Below, in pieces: positions 16,883 to 26,795 of a stretch of DNA of 64,000 nucleotides (position 1 is its first letter; every line of letters starts with the position of its first letter). This DNA is from Streptomyces sp. NBC_00287. Lineage in GTDB: Bacteria > Actinomycetota > Actinomycetes > Streptomycetales > Streptomycetaceae. The notes below the pieces were generated by a model. That model did not search any database, was not told the DNA's origin, and saw only the letters and a list, made by a program, of their open reading frames with translations. The translations under genes were made by a program, and so were the position numbers. Location of the stretch: the NCBI RefSeq assembly GCF_036173105.1, contig NZ_CP108053.1:1116001-1180000 (forward strand). The letters run 5' to 3'.

Positions 16883-17594
16883 GCAGTCTGGCCTTCTCCA
16901 GCCCGTCGAGGAGCAGGTCCAGGCCGAACCGGAACTCGTCATGCAGCGGTACGGAAGTCAACTCGTCGGCCACGGCCAACGTGGCCGGATAGGCGGCCGG
17001 GTCGAGCGAGTGGTAGTACTCCCGCAGGTGCGTCTCGTCCTCGGGGCTCGGCGTGCCGGGGCCGTGCTGCTGGATGGCGAAGCCGATGACGTAGTGACCG
17101 ATGGCCGTGAAGGCACGCACGGCCAGGCCGACCGGGAACCCATGGCTCAGGAAGAGTGCGATGAGCCGTTCCCGGCCCCGCAGAGCGTTCGGCCCGACGG
17201 GGACCTGGGCCGCCAGCAGGGACAGCGCGTTGGGGTGCCGGGACAGGGTGGCGTAGAAAGCCTCCGCCGCGACGGTCACCGCATCCCGCCAGTCCAGGCC
17301 GTCCAGTTCCTCGGGTGGGACACGGACCTCGCCCAGGATTCTGTCGGCGACGAGAGCGAGAAGCTCGTCCTTGCCATTGAAGTGCCGGTAGAGCGTCGCC
17401 GTACCCGAGTTCAGGGATTCGGCGAGCATACGCAGGGTCAGCGCCTGGATGCCGACTTCGTCGATGAGCTTCAGGGCCGTGTCGACGATCCGGCCGACGT
17501 CCATCGGGGGGCGTCCGCGCCGGTACGCGGGGGCGGACGTACGGCTCGCCCACCAAGCGGGACTTCCCGGAACCGGCTGGGCCTCCGAAGCCAT
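16869..17594 (-). CDS. TetR/AcrR-family regulator with TetR-type C-terminal domain
   Basis: About 241 aa from ATG 17594, which has AGAGGTGA just upstream; an in-frame ATG at 17618 lies before that site. HTH: RIVDTALKLIDEVGIQALTL, then MLAESLNSGTATLYRHF. The long C-terminal domain with GHYVIGFAIQQH resembles the tetracycline-repressor class. Two direct GGTATCC copies lie in its upstream region (about 17628 and 17661). It may regulate the convergent monooxygenase, but the target is not shown. Confidence 0.87.
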   Translation of the reverse strand: MASEAQPVPGSPAWWASRTSAPAYRRGRPPMDVGRIVDTALKLIDEVGIQALTLRMLAESLNSGTATLYRHFNGKDELLALVADRILGEVRVPPEELDGLDWRDAVTVAAEAFYATLSRHPNALSLLAAQVPVGPNALRGRERLIALFLSHGFPVGLAVRAFTAIGHYVIGFAIQQHGPGTPSPEDETHLREYYHSLDPAAYPATLAVADELTSVPLHDEFRFGLDLLLDGLEKARLLSAS

Positions 17595-18167
17595 GAAGCG
17601 GTCACCTCTCGGCCACATCTACTGCGGACAGGTATCCAAAAAGCAGGAGTTTCGGCTATATGGTATCCGTTTTCGACCCGCGTCCCGCCGGTGGATTACG
17701 ACGCTCCCGCTCACCCCAGAAAGCTCAGCCGAACCTTCCGATGCGGATTGTCCCTGTTCGTATCCGCTAATCCCCTTTAGGGCAACTCCCAGCCTAGCCA
17801 AGGTCGACGACACGTCCACAAGGAATCGGTAGGTACGCTGCCAGCAGGCGAGCGTGGTGACACCGTCGTAGTTCCCGCGCATGTCGGTGCGTCCTGCCTC
17901 CGGCTCACCGCCGTCGGTAGTGCGGTCCCGACGCATGACAGGACGGCTGGTTGAGGGCTCCGGGTCGGCGATGCTCCTCATGCGCTCGATAGTCTCAGGC
18001 CGCGTTGGTGGTCGGTCGCACGGCGGCGAGGTGCGGTGCGGTGCAATTCGTTCCGCTCAATCGACTGTCTGAGTGGATGCCGCCCCACACCCAGCATCAC
18101 TTCGAGCAACCCACGAAGCGCTGGTGACACAATCGCCCCGGCGATGGGCGGGGATGAGAGGGAAACA
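17595..18167. other. Gene-poor stretch between the TetR gene and the CRISPR leader
   Basis: Lower G+C than its surroundings at 17620-17830. The longest minus-strand opening (17619-17981) has mixed composition and no recognised motif. I see no supported gene. Confidence 0.5.
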
Positions 18168-18284
18168 ATGAGCGGACGTGAAGTCAAGCACCGGACGACT
18201 ACCCTCGCGCTCCGAGTGAGGATCGGGCACAGCCAAGTAAGCAAAAACCTGCACCTCGCCGACTGAAACCGCTGGTCGCGCCCT
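18168..18284 (+). promoter_or_regulatory. CRISPR array 1 leader
   Basis: About 117 bp from ATGAGCGGACGTGA to the first repeat. It is conserved with the leader of array 2. The 42 bases next to the repeat differ at only a few positions and share GACTGAAACCGCTGGTCGCG. This edge is where type I-E systems insert new spacers and start crRNA transcription, so array 1 is read rightward. Confidence 0.85.
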
Positions 18285-20286
18285 GTGGTCCCCGCGCATG
18301 CGGGGTTGGTCCCGTCTTGATCGGCTTGTCGCCGAGCCGTGTTCCGTGGTCCCCGCGCATGCGGGGTTGGTCCCTGCGATGGGATGTCCGTGGGTGGCGG
18401 CGCTCGGTGGTCCCCGCGCATGCGGGGTTGGTCCCTCCACCGACTGCCCGACGGTGACGACAACGGAGTGGTCCCCGCGCATGCGGGGTTGGTCCGGTGA
18501 GGCCGCCGAGGAGGTCCGCCACCAGGGCGTGGTCCCCGCGCATGCGGGGTTGGTCCCGCGGAGTGGACCGCGCGCGCGGTTGAGCTGCTGTGGTCCCCCC
18601 GCATGCGGGGTTGGTCCCCCCCGTACAGGGCACGGGCGTTGTGTGGTGGAGTGGTCCCCGCGCATGCGGGGTTGGTCCCCTCGGCCTAGGCACGGCCGCC
18701 ACCAGGAACGTGTGGTCCCCGCGCATGCGGGGTTGGTCCCGCGGCGAGCAGCCCGAGGGCCATGACGACGTTGTGGTCCCCGCGCATGCGGGGTTGGTCC
18801 CCTCACCCGGCCGCATGGGCAGATGGGTGATGGGTGGTCCCCGCGCATGCGGGGTTGGTCCTTGGTTCCGGGCGCCACGCAGTTCCCCGTGCCCGTGGTC
18901 CCCGCGCATGCGGGGTTGGTCCCTCGGCGAGATACTCGTCGGTGAGGCCGTGGACGTGGTCCCCGCGCATGCGGGGTTGGTCCCGTCACCGCCGAACGAA
19001 TGGCGCGCGTGATCGGGTGGTCCCCGCGCATGCGGGGTTGGTCCCTCATCGCCTCCGAGGCGGCCTACGACTCCGGCGTGGTCCCCGCGCATGCGGGGTT
19101 GGTCCCCGGGCGCCCGTACCCACCAGCGCGCGACAGCTGTGGTCCCCGCGCATGCGGGGTTGGTCCCGGCCGTCTGGTTGCCCAGTGGCACCGGGAGGAG
19201 TGGTCCCCGCGCATGCGGGGTTGGTCCCCATCGAGCTGTGCCCGCCCGTCCCACTTGCGCGTGGTCCCCGCGCATGCGGGGTTGGTCCTCACCAAGGACG
19301 AGAACCAGCAGGAGGCGTACGTGGTCCCCGCGCATGCGGGGTTGGTCCCGCGGCCCGCGCGTCCCTCGGCGACTGGATCGCGTGGTCCCCGCGCATGCGG
19401 GGTTGGTCCCTGCACATGCGGGACGCCACCTACCGGCTCATGGTGGTCCCCGCGCATGCGGGGTTGGTCCCGCGACGGCGAGCATTGCCGCGATCGCGAG
19501 GAGGTGGTCCCCGCGCATGCGGGGTTGGTCCCTACGCCCTCACCTGGACAGGACCTGACGGCACGTGGTCCCCGCGCATGCGGGGTTGGTCCCACCGTGA
19601 CGGTCGACGCGTGGACGAAGCCGTTGTGGTCCCCGCGCATGCGGGGTTGGTCCCGTTCAGATGGGCCGCCTCGACATGGGCGACGTGTGGTCCCCGCGCA
19701 TGCGGGGTTGGTCCCACCCTCCTGTCGGCCGTCGGCGTCGCCATGGTGTGGTCCCCGCACATGTGGGGTTGGTCCCGCAGGACGGGAGTAACGCGTGAGC
19801 GAGTACAGGTGGTCCCCGCGCATGCGGGGTTGGTCCCTGCTGCGGGGTCAAGGTCTGGCCCCAGTACTTGTGGTCCCCGCGCATGCGGGGTTGGTCCCCA
19901 GCTCGCGGGGATCCTCGGGCGTATCCCGTCGTGGTCCCCGCGCATGCGGGGTTTGTCCCGACTTGGTGCAGCCCGGCAAGGCGCTGGAGGTGTGGGGTCC
20001 CCGCGCATGCGGGGTTGGTCCCTTCCTCGGCCAGATCTGCCGGCGGGACTGCGTGTGGTTGCCGCGCATGAGGGGTTGGCCCCGTCTCACCATCTTCGGG
20101 CCAAACGCCGTACAGTAGCCCCCGCGAACGCGGGGTTGGTCCCGATGAGCTGAAGGCCACGCCGTAGCAATCGGCAAGAGCTTCGGGCCAACCCGAGTGG
20201 TCCCCGCGCACGCGGGGGTGATCCCTAGGTGCACGGGCCTTCAGGGAGACAGAGATCATGATCCCCGCGCATGCGGGGGTAGGTAG
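18285..20286 (+). CRISPR. Type I-E CRISPR array 1: about 29 good repeats plus 4 decayed ones
   Basis: 29-bp repeats begin GTGGTCCCCGCGCATG and end CGGGGTTGGTCCC, with a 61-bp period (32-bp spacers; one 31-bp spacer before 19321). Starts run 18285, 18346, 18407 and so on to 19992. Variants occur at 18590, 19748 (ACATGTGGGG core) and 19931. Decayed repeats follow at about 20055, 20115, 20197 and 20258. The decay at the right end and the leader at the left agree on orientation. The stem CCCCGCGCATGCGGGG is the Cas6e hairpin. The repeat at 20197 ends CGGGGGTGATCCC, unlike the rest. Confidence 0.98.
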
Positions 20287-20744
20287 TTCCCACGCCATGG
20301 TGAACTAAGACTCGTGGCAGTTGTGATCCCCCCTCGCAACGGGGACCATCTGCCAGGCCACCATGCACGCAACGGGAGCGGATCCGCGCGCCTTCAGAGA
20401 GCCATCCAATGGCGCTCACGCACGCCCTGCTCCATACACGTGGCCACGCGCAAGCCACTGCAGCTTCCTCGGCAGCGACAACATTCCGGCGTGTGGAGGT
20501 CGAGGCAGTCAACAAGCATGATTCTCAACTAGGTACACGGTCATTCCGGCAGTCTTTTTCCCAAGACAACGCAACGAGCGAACAGAGATGGCGAGTTGGG
20601 TCTACGTTACTCGGGAGACGACATGAACCAAGAGGAACGAAAACGGCCGGGCCCGCTGTCCCTTCCCGGGGCTACGGGAAGAGCGGGACCGGCCTGTCTC
20701 ACTTTGATCAAGACCACGATCAGTAAGACAAGGAGCACGATAAC
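20287..20744. other. Non-coding stretch between array 1 and the cas operon
   Basis: About 460 bases with one more repeat-like scrap (GTGATCCCCCC near 20323). A short frame from ATG 20623 (MNQEERKRPGPLSLPG...) lacks convincing coding pattern. The promoter of the cas operon must lie between here and 21066. Confidence 0.4.
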
Positions 20745-20936
20745 GTGCAGTTATCCACAGCGCCCACCCCGCAGCCGGATCCAGGCAGTCACGATGCCGC
20801 TCTGATTCTCGGAGCCCTCGCCGCCTGCGCGAGCGCCCCAACCCCCCACACACCCTGGGTCTGGATCACCGTCGTGATTGTCATCGGGGTTGGGTCAAGG
20901 CCCCTCCGACCCAAGCGGAGGTGCAGCGCCACCTGA
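20745..20936 (+). CDS. Possible small membrane protein upstream of cas3
   Basis: 63 aa from a GTG, with AAGGAG about 9 bases upstream. A single hydrophobic stretch (WVWITVVIVIGVG) is followed by a basic tail, SRPLRPKRR. The ribosome site and membrane segment argue for a gene; the low-complexity N-terminus argues against. It is 130 bp from cas3 and the spacing does not suggest coupling. Confidence 0.28.
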   Translation: MQLSTAPTPQPDPGSHDAALILGALAACASAPTPHTPWVWITVVIVIGVGSRPLRPKRRCSAT

Positions 20937-21066
20937 GCTCCACACCCGTGGGGCGTCAACGGGCGCCCCACGGGCCCATCATCGCGCGGGCACAAGGGGG
21001 CCCATACACCACAGCCCGCGAACAACCAGGTCTTTTGCCGTACCTCATTCTTGAAAGGCCAACGGA

Positions 21067-24000
21067 GTGTTCCCCACTGGCATGGTTTCGCTGTCTCCCG
21101 AGGGGACGTCTCCGTTCAACCGCCTGTCGCAGGCAGCGCGCTCAGCTTGGGCCAAGCACGACCGCAAGACGGACGCTTGGTTGCCCTTGTGGCGGCACAT
21201 GGCCGACAGCGGGGCTGTGGCCGGCATGCTGTGGGAACACTGGGTTCCTCAGTCCGTTCGTCGGGCGGTGGCCGACGTACTGCCCGGCGGGCCAGCGGAT
21301 GCAGAGCGACTCGTGCTTTTTCTTGCCGCCGCGCACGACTCTGGTAAGGCAACTCCCGCCTTTGCATGCCAAGTTGAGTCACTCGGCGAGGTCATGCGCC
21401 GGGCGGGCCTCGATATGCACACCCTCAAGGAGTTCGGCGAGAGCCGTCGGCTCGCGCCCCATGGGCTGGCCGGGCAGCTATTGCTTCAGGAGTGGATGCG
21501 AGAGCGCCATGGACTCAGCTCGCGCGTGGCCGGGCAGTTCGCCGTCGTGGCGGGCGGGCATCACGGCATGCCTCCAGATACCCAGCAGATCCATGATCTT
21601 CAGCTCCGGCCCCATCTTCTACGGCACCCCGGACCGAGTGAGGAATCCTGGCGCCGGGTGCAGTACGAGTTGATGGACGGGTGCGCCGAACTCGCCGGCG
21701 TACGGGATCGACTTGGCACGTGGGAGGACGTACGGCTGCCGCAGACGGTGCAGGTGCTGTTGACGGCTGTTGTGATTCTGGCGGACTGGATAGCCAGCGC
21801 GCCCGAGTTGTTTCCGTATGCCCCTGAGAGCTGGCAGCCCCTTGGGCCCACGGGCGAAATCCGGCGGCTGCGTGCCGCTTGGGAAGGACTCGACCTTCCC
21901 GCACCGTGGATGCCCAACGAGCCGGTCGGCTCTGCGGAGGAGCTGTTCACCGAGCGCTTTCCCAAGTTCAGGGGCACCGCGATACGGCCCGTTCAGGCTG
22001 AAGCAGCTCGTATCGCACAGGAGATGGAACCCGGCGGGTTGCTCATCATCGAAGCGCCCATGGGTGAGGGGAAGACGGAGGCCGCGTTCCTCGCCGCAGA
22101 GATTCTCGCGGCGCGTTCGGGCGCCGGCGGCGTGTTGTTCGCTCTCCCCACGCGGGCCACGGTCGACGCGATGTTTCCCCGGCTGCTGAGCTGGCTGGAT
22201 CAGCTGCCCGACGAGGGCTCAGGGCCACGTTCGGTCGTGCTGGCTCACGCCAAGGCCGCGCTCAATGAGGAGTGGTCCGGTCTATTGCGCGCCGGTTCAC
22301 GGTCGTTGGCAGCCGTGGACCCGGACAGCGCGTCAACGGGGTTCACAGATGGTGCGCAGACTCCTCGGATCCGTCCCGCCGAGTTACACGCGCATCAGTG
22401 GCTGCGTGGCCGGAAGAAGCAGTTACTCGCGTCGTTCGCGGTCGGGACAGTCGATCAGGTGCTGTTCGCCGGCCTCAAGAGCCGGCATCTTGCCCTGCGA
22501 CACCTGGCAGTGGCCGGCAAGGTCGTCGTGATCGACGAGGTGCACGCCTACGACGCTTACATGAACCGTTACCTCGACCGGGTGCTGGAGTGGCTCGCTG
22601 CGTACCGGGTGCCCGTGGTGCTTCTCTCTGCGACGCTGCCTGCCGAGCGGCGCCGGTCCCTGGTCGCGGCATACGCCGGGGCTGCGGCCGGGGAGAACAC
22701 AGAGACCTCCTCGCAGGCGTATCCCTTGATCACAGCTGTCGCTCCGGGGAGGCCCGTCCTCAGCGCTCGGCCGGAGGCCGCTTCGGGGCGGCGTACGCAG
22801 GTGTCGGTGGAGGCCATGGCGGACGACCTGGACTCGCTCACGGACCGTTTGGATGCCGAATTGTCGGGGGGCGGCTGCGCTCTGGTCGTCCGCAACACCG
22901 TGGATCGCGTACTGGACACCGCCGCGGTGCTGCGCGAACGCTTCGGAGAGGAGAACGTCACCGTCGCGCACTCCAGGTTCGTGGCCGCGGACCGTGCCGC
23001 CAAGGATGCTGAACTACGTGGGAGATACGGGCCAGATGTCGAGTTGCGGCCCGACCGGCACGTCGTGGTGGCGAGCCAGGTGGTGGAGCAGTCGCTGGAC
23101 GTGGACTTCGATCTCCTCGTCACCGATCTGGCGCCGGTGGACCTCATGCTCCAGCGCATGGGCCGTCTCCACCGACACCCGCGGCGGCGGCCCGCAGGTC
23201 TGGCCCGCGCCCGCTGCCTGGTGACCGGCGTGGACTGGCAGGCGGAGCCCCCCGAACCGGTGGCGGGATCGCATGCCGTGTATCCGGGCAGATGGACGCT
23301 ATTGCGGGCGCTTGCCGTGTTGGAACCGCATCTGAACGGCCGGCCTGTGGAGTTGCCGGCCAGCATCAGTCCGCTCGTGCAGGATGCCTATGGCCCAGAG
23401 CCAATTGGGCCTGCCGCCTGGGCTGCCGCCATGGCCGAAGCGATGCGGAAGCATCGTGCGCTGCTCGACGAGAAGCGGCGTAAGGCAGAGGGATTTCTCC
23501 TTGGCCCGGTACGACGGGCCGGAAGGCCCGTCTACGGATGGCTGACAGCCCACGCGGGGGACGCCGAGGACAGCAGGGCGGGCCGCGCCCAGGTCCGGGA
23601 CAGTGACGAGACCATCGAGGTACTTGTCGTTCAACGGCTGCACGACGGCCGCCTGGCGACTCTGCCGGAGCTCACACGCGGCCGTGGAAGCCTTGAACTG
23701 CCCACCGATTTCCCGCCCGACCGACGAACCGCGGAGACGGTGGCTGCGAGTGCGCTCACGTTGCCGGGCCGGTTCAGTACGCCGTGGCGGATCGACCGCA
23801 CCATTGCCGAGCTCGAGCGAGAGCTCATACCTGCCTGGCAGGTCAAGGAATGCCCTTGGCTGGCTGGGGAGTTGCTGCTCGTTCTCGACGGGAATTGTCA
23901 GACCCGTCTGTCAGAGTTCGACCTGAGCTACAGCGCCGCAGAAGGACTGCGGATGACGTCCCCTGGTGTGCGCGGGGGCGGATCTGGCGACGGCGAGCAC

Positions 24001-25800
24001 CGAAAGGACGACCATGATGCGCGTTCCAACGGGGGCACGGAAGATTCCCTTACCGCATGGCGCGGGGACTCGGGGGGTGCCGCGATGACCCAAGCCGTGA
24101 CGGACGTGGCGGGTCGAGCGACCACAAAGCCGGTTCAGGGTGAAACAGGCGGCCCTCCTTCCTTCGACCTGGTCTCCCAGCCGTGGCTACCGGTGCTCCA
24201 CAACGACGGAACCGTAGAGGAGGTGTCCCTCCTCAAACTCTTCGCAACCGCCGGCGACTGTCGACGCCTCGTCGGTGACCTGCCTACTCAGGAAGCGGCC
24301 CTGTTGAGGGTTCTTCTCGCCATCCTGTACGACGCGCTTGAGGGCCCCGCCGAGATCGAGGACTGGGAGAAACTGTGGCCCGCGGCCGATCCGTTTGCCG
24401 AAGTGCCCGCATACCTGGAGCGCCACCGCGAGCGGTTCGCGCTCTTTCACCCTGCACGGCCCTTCTTCCAGGTAGCCGATCTCCGTACCGGTAAGGATGA
24501 ACTGGCGCCGCTCAACCGGATCGTCGCCGACGTGCCCGCCGGCTCGCCCTTCTTCTCCATGCGGCAGCCCGGGGTCGAGCGCCTCTCCTACGCCGAGGCA
24601 GCCCGCTGGCTCGTGCACACGCACGCCTATGACACCTCGGGTATCAAGTCCGCGACGGTCGGCGACCCGCGAGGCCGCAGCGGCAAGGTGTACCCGCTGG
24701 GTGTGGGCTCGATGGGGAGCCTTGGCGGGATCTTCGCCGAGGGCGCGAACCTGCGGGAGACGTTGCTGCTCAACCTCATCGCCTTCGAAGACGCCTATGG
24801 CAGCGAGGATTTCGGAGATGGCAGTCGGCTGGACCTTCCGGTGTGGCGCCAGGAACACCCGCTGGGTGCGGGACCTCGGGGCGAGGAGGCAGGTGGGCCC
24901 GAACCGGCCGGCCTGCGGGACCTCTACACGTGGCAGTCTCGGCGGTTACGACTGCACGCGGAGGGCGGCTGCGTAACCGGAGTTGTCCTCGGCTACGGCG
25001 ATCCGCACGTCTTGTCCGCCCCATGGAAGCTCGAGCCCATGTCGGGTTGGCGCCGTAGCCCGACGCAAGAGAAGAAGCAGGGGCGCAGTCCCGTATATGT
25101 ACCAGCGCGCCATGATCCGAGCCGAGCGGCCTGGCGTGGGCTGGCCGCGCTGCTGCCCTCCCGAGGCCAGGCCGGGGAAGTAGGGCGGCACGGCGAGGCG
25201 GCCGAGGTCCTCAGGTCGGGTGTCACCCAATGGTTCACTCACGTGCTCACCACGACAGAGGAACTTGATGTCCAAGGGTTCGTGCGCCTGCGGCTCATCG
25301 GTGCCGTCTATGGCACCCAGCAGTCCGTGATCGACGAGATCATCGACGATTCCGTTGTACTGCCGGTCATCACCCTGCACGAAGAGCAGCCCCTCTATGG
25401 GGCAGCCGCCGTGGACGCGGTCAGCGACACCGAATCGGCCGTCTCGGCCCTCGGGCAATTGGCCGCCAATTTGGCCCGGGCAGCGGGAAGCGACCCGCTG
25501 GGTCCCGCATCAACCGCTCGCGACATGGCTTTCGGCATCCTGGACGGCCCCTACCGGGCCTGGCTGCGGAACCTGCTCGAGTTCCCGGATCTGCACACGG
25601 CCCGGGAGGCGTGGCACACCACCGCACGGCACCACATAACGCGTTTGGCGGAGCAGTTGCTCGGATCGGCTTCTGCCGCGGCCGCCGAGGGGCGGCTCGT
25701 AGACATGCCCGGGGCCGGGAAGCGCCTGATCGACGCGGGGCGCGCCGAGCAGTGGTTTCGCGCTCGGCTCGCCAAGGCACTTCCCCTCGCCAGAGCCTGA
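21067..25800 (+). CDS. cas3-cas8e: Cas3-Cas8e (Cse1/CasA) fusion protein of type I-E CRISPR
   Basis: One uninterrupted 1,577-aa frame. Cas3 part: HD nuclease with AAHDSGK (His90-Asp91), His132 and GGHHG (165-166); SF2 helicase with Walker A APMGEGKTEAAF (about 330), DEAH-like VVVIDEVHAYD (about 490), SATLPAERR, and motif VI LMLQRMGRLHRH. A hydrophilic Gly/Asp-rich linker covers about residues 965-1030. Cas8e part from about 1035: FDLVSQPWLPVL, then SIKSATVGDP-like and YPLGVGSMGSLGG blocks, to the C-terminal four-helix region. Cas8e reads the PAM in Cascade; Cas3 unwinds and cuts. In E. coli they are separate genes. An in-frame ATG at 24085 (residue 1007) follows GGGGGG, so free Cas8e might also be made. 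Confidence 0.96.
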   Translation: MFPTGMVSLSPEGTSPFNRLSQAARSAWAKHDRKTDAWLPLWRHMADSGAVAGMLWEHWVPQSVRRAVADVLPGGPADAERLVLFLAAAHDSGKATPAFACQVESLGEVMRRAGLDMHTLKEFGESRRLAPHGLAGQLLLQEWMRERHGLSSRVAGQFAVVAGGHHGMPPDTQQIHDLQLRPHLLRHPGPSEESWRRVQYELMDGCAELAGVRDRLGTWEDVRLPQTVQVLLTAVVILADWIASAPELFPYAPESWQPLGPTGEIRRLRAAWEGLDLPAPWMPNEPVGSAEELFTERFPKFRGTAIRPVQAEAARIAQEMEPGGLLIIEAPMGEGKTEAAFLAAEILAARSGAGGVLFALPTRATVDAMFPRLLSWLDQLPDEGSGPRSVVLAHAKAALNEEWSGLLRAGSRSLAAVDPDSASTGFTDGAQTPRIRPAELHAHQWLRGRKKQLLASFAVGTVDQVLFAGLKSRHLALRHLAVAGKVVVIDEVHAYDAYMNRYLDRVLEWLAAYRVPVVLLSATLPAERRRSLVAAYAGAAAGENTETSSQAYPLITAVAPGRPVLSARPEAASGRRTQVSVEAMADDLDSLTDRLDAELSGGGCALVVRNTVDRVLDTAAVLRERFGEENVTVAHSRFVAADRAAKDAELRGRYGPDVELRPDRHVVVASQVVEQSLDVDFDLLVTDLAPVDLMLQRMGRLHRHPRRRPAGLARARCLVTGVDWQAEPPEPVAGSHAVYPGRWTLLRALAVLEPHLNGRPVELPASISPLVQDAYGPEPIGPAAWAAAMAEAMRKHRALLDEKRRKAEGFLLGPVRRAGRPVYGWLTAHAGDAEDSRAGRAQVRDSDETIEVLVVQRLHDGRLATLPELTRGRGSLELPTDFPPDRRTAETVAASALTLPGRFSTPWRIDRTIAELERELIPAWQVKECPWLAGELLLVLDGNCQTRLSEFDLSYSAAEGLRMTSPGVRGGGSGDGEHRKDDHDARSNGGTEDSLTAWRGDSGGAAMTQAVTDVAGRATTKPVQGETGGPPSFDLVSQPWLPVLHNDGTVEEVSLLKLFATAGDCRRLVGDLPTQEAALLRVLLAILYDALEGPAEIEDWEKLWPAADPFAEVPAYLERHRERFALFHPARPFFQVADLRTGKDELAPLNRIVADVPAGSPFFSMRQPGVERLSYAEAARWLVHTHAYDTSGIKSATVGDPRGRSGKVYPLGVGSMGSLGGIFAEGANLRETLLLNLIAFEDAYGSEDFGDGSRLDLPVWRQEHPLGAGPRGEEAGGPEPAGLRDLYTWQSRRLRLHAEGGCVTGVVLGYGDPHVLSAPWKLEPMSGWRRSPTQEKKQGRSPVYVPARHDPSRAAWRGLAALLPSRGQAGEVGRHGEAAEVLRSGVTQWFTHVLTTTEELDVQGFVRLRLIGAVYGTQQSVIDEIIDDSVVLPVITLHEEQPLYGAAAVDAVSDTESAVSALGQLAANLARAAGSDPLGPASTARDMAFGILDGPYRAWLRNLLEFPDLHTAREAWHTTARHHITRLAEQLLGSASAAAAEGRLVDMPGAGKRLIDAGRAEQWFRARLAKALPLARA

Positions 25801-25894
25801 CCGGCCCGTCGTAGCGAAGCCTCGAGCAGTCAGCCCGTTGCGAACCGCTCTCGCTCGCATCCCCGACGACTCCTCAGCACTGGAGAACAAGCAA

Positions 25895-26767
25895 ATGGCA
25901 ACAGGCACATCACCTTCCACGGGAGCAACGGCCCCTCCCCCACTACAGGTCAGAAGCGCGGGCCACGCCTTCTCTGTCCCCCGACAGGCCGCGCTCCAGA
26001 CCATCGGGCGCCTGCAGTCCGGCTACGTACAGGACGTGCCGGCAGCAGTAGCCGCGGTGGCACGGCTGCGGCGCGAGGCGGGCCGCACCTCTCTCGCTGA
26101 CCCGGCGAGCTGGGGACTCGACGACGCCGAGGAGCTCACTCGGGTACGCGAGAAGCGGCTCATCGAGAAGCAGCTAGAGCAGGAAGGCCAAGCTGCCGAC
26201 CCCTCATTCTTCTCCTCGGCTGCCAGGCGGCGGCGCGAGCAGGCCGACGAACAGGAGGAGATCGCGGTCCACATCGCGGTCACCCTGTGGGCCCTGCACC
26301 AGCAGTCCCTGCGTGATGAACCAATGCACCGGCCGGGCTGGCCGCTGGGCCGCGCTGTGCGGCGCCTGGCCCACGGAATGACCGGCGTACATGACCCATC
26401 GACGCCCCCGGAGAACTCAGCGGCCGGAGACCGCGACGCGGCACCTGCGAATCAGGCCGTCGAAGAAGCTTCGGAGACGATCCGCAAACGCTTCGTCCGC
26501 ATCGGGACCGCTTCACACATCGACCTACTGGCCGTCCGGCTGCGCGAGATGGTTCTCCTGCTGCGCGGCGCCCGCATCCCGCTGGACTACGGACTGCTCG
26601 CCGACCAGCTCTTGCGATGGCAAGACCAGACCCGGCGGGCCGATGTCTGCCGCGCCTGGGGACGCGAGTTCCATGCGGTGTACCGGAGCCGGACGGCCGA
26701 CATGGACAAAGTCGGCACCGTCAGCCCGTCGGCCGAAGACCACGTAGAAGCCGACGCGGGCGACTGA
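25895..26767 (+). CDS. cse2: Cse2 (CasB), small subunit of type I-E Cascade
   Basis: 290 aa from ATG 25895 (GGAG at 25882); an upstream in-frame ATG at 25838 lacks a site. Helical throughout: a central HIAVTLWALHQQSL block and the C-terminal DLLAVRLREMVLLLRGARIPLDYGLLADQL region, typical of Cse2, where basic surfaces hold the displaced DNA strand. It is longer than E. coli Cse2 (160 aa) owing to an N-terminal Ala/Pro region and an acidic insert around residues 180-205. Second gene of the cas operon. Confidence 0.93.
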   Translation: MATGTSPSTGATAPPPLQVRSAGHAFSVPRQAALQTIGRLQSGYVQDVPAAVAAVARLRREAGRTSLADPASWGLDDAEELTRVREKRLIEKQLEQEGQAADPSFFSSAARRRREQADEQEEIAVHIAVTLWALHQQSLRDEPMHRPGWPLGRAVRRLAHGMTGVHDPSTPPENSAAGDRDAAPANQAVEEASETIRKRFVRIGTASHIDLLAVRLREMVLLLRGARIPLDYGLLADQLLRWQDQTRRADVCRAWGREFHAVYRSRTADMDKVGTVSPSAEDHVEADAGD

Positions 26768-26795
26768 CCACAGTTCACACGAGAACGGAATGCAC

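Noticed and set aside
17619..17981. 120-residue minus-strand frame upstream of the second TetR gene
   Set aside because: No ribosome site seen, shifting composition, no motif; left as unassigned DNA.
18057..20298. Long open frames on both strands with repeating RACGVGP / TPHARGP peptides
   Set aside because: They are translations of the CRISPR repeat array, with 61-bp periodicity, not proteins.
20751..20760. TTATCCACAG, an E. coli-type DnaA box
   Set aside because: A single copy without clustering, AT-rich DNA or a replication gene; it is just codons 3-5 of a short frame.
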